From Magnetococcales bacterium (GTDB lineage Bacteria > Pseudomonadota > Magnetococcia > Magnetococcales > Magnetaquicoccaceae), in the NCBI GenBank assembly GCA_015229095.1, contig JADGCE010000124.1, forward strand, positions 1 through 7,733: a stretch of DNA of 7,733 bases. Direction: 5' to 3'. The notes under the pieces were generated by a model that ran no database searches, had not been told where the DNA came from, and worked only from the letters and a program-made list of their open reading frames with translations. Below, piece after piece: positions 5,897-7,733 of this stretch. The position numbers were made by a program, and so were the translations under genes. The first letter of the stretch is position 1, and every line of letters starts with the position of its first letter.

Positions 5897-6963
5897 CCTC
5901 CCGTCCCCTCACCAAACAGGGTCACCAACCGTCCCGGAATCTCCGACAACGGCAGAGTCTGATCCACACCCCCCGCCTTGATGGCCATCTTGGGCATACC
6001 AAAGACGACACAACTGGCTTCATCCTGGGCCAGGGTGCGCGCACCCGCCTGTTTCATGGCCAACAATCCCTCCGCACCATCGGCCCCCATGCCGGTCAAA
6101 ATCACCCCGATCCCCCGTTTGCCCACCTGACTGGCCATGGAGTGAAACAAAACATCCACCGATGGCCGTACTCTGTGCACCAGCGGACCATCCTGCAACT
6201 GCACGACATGCCCTCCCTCCTGCTGGACGATCACCATGTGCCGCCCCCCCGGCGCGACCAGCACCCGGCCCGACTGCACCCGATCCCCCTCCTCCGCCTC
6301 CTTGACCTGCATCCGACAGAGACGATCCAGCCGTTGTGCAAAAGGGGCGGTAAATTGCGCCAGCATGTGCTGCACCACCAAAATGGCGGGGGCGTTTTCC
6401 GGCAACGGGATCAATACCTCCTGCAAGGCATCGGTCCCCCCCGTCGAGGCACCTATGGCAATGATGGGATCGGCCCCTTCGTGCGCCGGAAGGGATGTGC
6501 GAACCAGCGGCAGCGGATGGGCCTTGGGCGGCTCCAGAAAACGCTTCGGGGCATTTTTTATCTGCGCATGGGCGGCGGCCTTGACCCGGTCAATGATCTG
6601 CTCAGCCATTTCATCCAGTTTTTCCCGCACGTCCAGGTTCGGCTTGGCGATCACATCCACCGCCCCCAGGGCCAAGGCGCGAAAGGTCTGTTCGGTATCC
6701 TGACCGGTCAGGGTGCTGACCATTACCACCGGCATGGGATTGGATTTCATCAACCGTTCCAAAAAATCCAGGCCATCCATACCCGGCATGATGATATCCA
6801 GGGTCAGCACATCCGGTCGCAGCTCTTTGATCCTCTGCATGGCTGACCAGGCATCGACGGCACTGCCCACCACCTCCAGCGTCTCATCGCTGCTCAAGAT
6901 CTCCTTGAGCACCTTGCGAACCAGGGCTGAATCGTCGACGATCAATACTTTAATTTTATTCAT
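5893..6963 (-). CDS. cheB: Chemotaxis response regulator, protein-glutamate methylesterase/deamidase CheB
   Basis: The product is a 356-residue cytoplasmic protein with the standard two-domain layout. The receiver domain (about 1-122) has D10 and D11, the phosphorylated D56 (TLDIIMPGMDG), T84 and K107. A linker of about 40 residues leads to the methylesterase domain (about 165-350), with catalytic triad S173 (GASTGG), H199 (VVQHM) and D295 (GMGADG). When phosphorylated by CheA it removes methyl groups from receptor glutamates and deamidates receptor glutamines, opposing CheR. All key residues are present, so it should be active. The ATG overlaps the cheR stop (ATGA), and its own stop overlaps the STAS start, which implies coupled translation in one operon. 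Confidence 0.97.
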   Translation of the reverse strand: MNKIKVLIVDDSALVRKVLKEILSSDETLEVVGSAVDAWSAMQRIKELRPDVLTLDIIMPGMDGLDFLERLMKSNPMPVVMVSTLTGQDTEQTFRALALGAVDVIAKPNLDVREKLDEMAEQIIDRVKAAAHAQIKNAPKRFLEPPKAHPLPLVRTSLPAHEGADPIIAIGASTGGTDALQEVLIPLPENAPAILVVQHMLAQFTAPFAQRLDRLCRMQVKEAEEGDRVQSGRVLVAPGGRHMVIVQQEGGHVVQLQDGPLVHRVRPSVDVLFHSMASQVGKRGIGVILTGMGADGAEGLLAMKQAGARTLAQDEASCVVFGMPKMAIKAGGVDQTLPLSEIPGRLVTLFGEGTGG

Positions 6964-7733
6964 GTGCCCGTCTTCTGGAAAATATTGTGCTTGCGTTTTT
7001 TCAGGGTGGGAATCTCCGCCACAATTTCCGAGTGCCCCAAAAACAAAAACCCCCGCTCCGGTTGCAGATATCCGGCAAACCGTGCCAACAACCGCTCGCG
7101 CACCATCGGCTCAAAATAGATGATCACGTTGCGGCAAAAAATAATCTCAAAGGCGGTATTGATGGGATAGCGCGCCTCCATAAAATTGATCTGCCGAAAA
7201 TCGATCCTCTCCCGCAAAACGGCCTTGGCCTGAAAAGCCCTCTCCCTGCCCGACAGCACCGGCGTAAAATATTTATCCCGCAGGGCGGCAGGAATCTCCG
7301 CCGCATCCTCTGCCGAATAGAGGCCGTTGGCCGCCTTGTGCAATGCCTTTTGACAGATATCCGAGGCCAGGATGCGAATATCCCACCCCTCTCCCAGGGT
7401 TTCCAGAAGGATCATCGCCAGGGTATAGGGCTCCTCGCCGCTGGAACAGCCGGCACTCCACACCCGCACTTTTTTGCTGGCGGCGGCCTGTTCCTGTTGC
7501 TGTATTTCCGGCAATATCCAGTTTTGCAAATGGTCGAGTTGGACATTTTCCCGAAAAAACCGGGTGTGCTGGGTGGTGATCTCATCGATCAACTCCTGCA
7601 GGGCACCCTCCTGACCGGGGGCCACCAGATTGTCACACCAACTGCGCAACATCTCGGCACCGGTGATGTTCAACCTTTTTTTGACCCGCAAAAAAATCAG
7701 ATCTTTCTTTCTGGGCTCCAGATAGAGGCCGCA
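6960..7733 (-). CDS. cheR: Chemotaxis protein methyltransferase CheR, 5' end off window
   Basis: This is the C-terminal 257 residues of a SAM-dependent enzyme that methylates glutamates on chemoreceptors. The frame stays open to 7733, and the first visible residues (GLYLEPRKKDLIFLRVKKRL) already match the CheR N-terminal helical domain. The true start is therefore upstream, perhaps 15-30 codons away judging by usual CheR length. A TTG at 7691 is internal and not the start. Visible motifs, numbered from the window edge, are TTQHTRFFRE (53-62), the SAM loop AGCSSGEEPY (94-103), SDI (124-126), FCRNVIIYF (199-207) and GHSE (233-236). Q56 stands where many CheRs have Asn. The stop overlaps the cheB start. 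Confidence 0.96.
   Translation of the reverse strand, partial: CGLYLEPRKKDLIFLRVKKRLNITGAEMLRSWCDNLVAPGQEGALQELIDEITTQHTRFFRENVQLDHLQNWILPEIQQQEQAAASKKVRVWSAGCSSGEEPYTLAMILLETLGEGWDIRILASDICQKALHKAANGLYSAEDAAEIPAALRDKYFTPVLSGRERAFQAKAVLRERIDFRQINFMEARYPINTAFEIIFCRNVIIYFEPMVRERLLARFAGYLQPERGFLFLGHSEIVAEIPTLKKRKHNIFQKTGT

Noticed and set aside
6142..6846. A 234-codon plus-strand frame opposite cheB
   Set aside because: It is the antisense shadow of a textbook CheB with all catalytic residues.

Overview
This GC-rich window encodes seven genes and no RNA genes. It looks like part of the chromosome of a motile, respiring Gram-negative bacterium. The heme A synthase is of the COX15-like type that lacks the extracellular cysteine pair of Bacillus CtaA, which fits Alphaproteobacteria and relatives. 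Intergenic palindromes of the GGGGTCCAGGGGG...CCCCCTGG kind are something I associate with magnetotactic groups such as Magnetococcales. That assignment is a low-confidence guess.

Layout. Positions 1-2092 (minus) hold a nearly complete gene for an exported DUF255 protein (thioredoxin-like domain plus alpha/alpha barrel). It starts inside the 3' end of ctaA (heme A synthase, minus, 2073-3122), so the two form an operon. A 268-base divergent intergenic region follows, with three consecutive GC-rich palindromes and an A8G9 homopolymer. On the plus strand are an unusual membrane protein homologous to heme-copper oxidase subunit I (3391-4782) and an exported rhodanese-like protein (4878-5525). A strong hairpin with a T-rich tail ends that unit. 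Three minus-strand chemotaxis genes run toward it, each overlapping the next: cheR (5' end off the window at 7733), cheB, and a small STAS-domain gene (5597-5896).

How the genes may work together. The left two thirds read as a redox and respiratory neighbourhood: heme A synthesis, an oxidase-like heme protein, a periplasmic sulfurtransferase and an exported thioredoxin-fold protein. The oxidase-like protein keeps the histidines expected to bind both hemes and one helix VI histidine, but has no adjacent His-His pair anywhere. A normal CuB site is therefore doubtful. Together with the exported rhodanese, it is the best candidate here for something poorly described. The right third is a standard CheR/CheB receptor methylation and demethylation module with a STAS protein attached.
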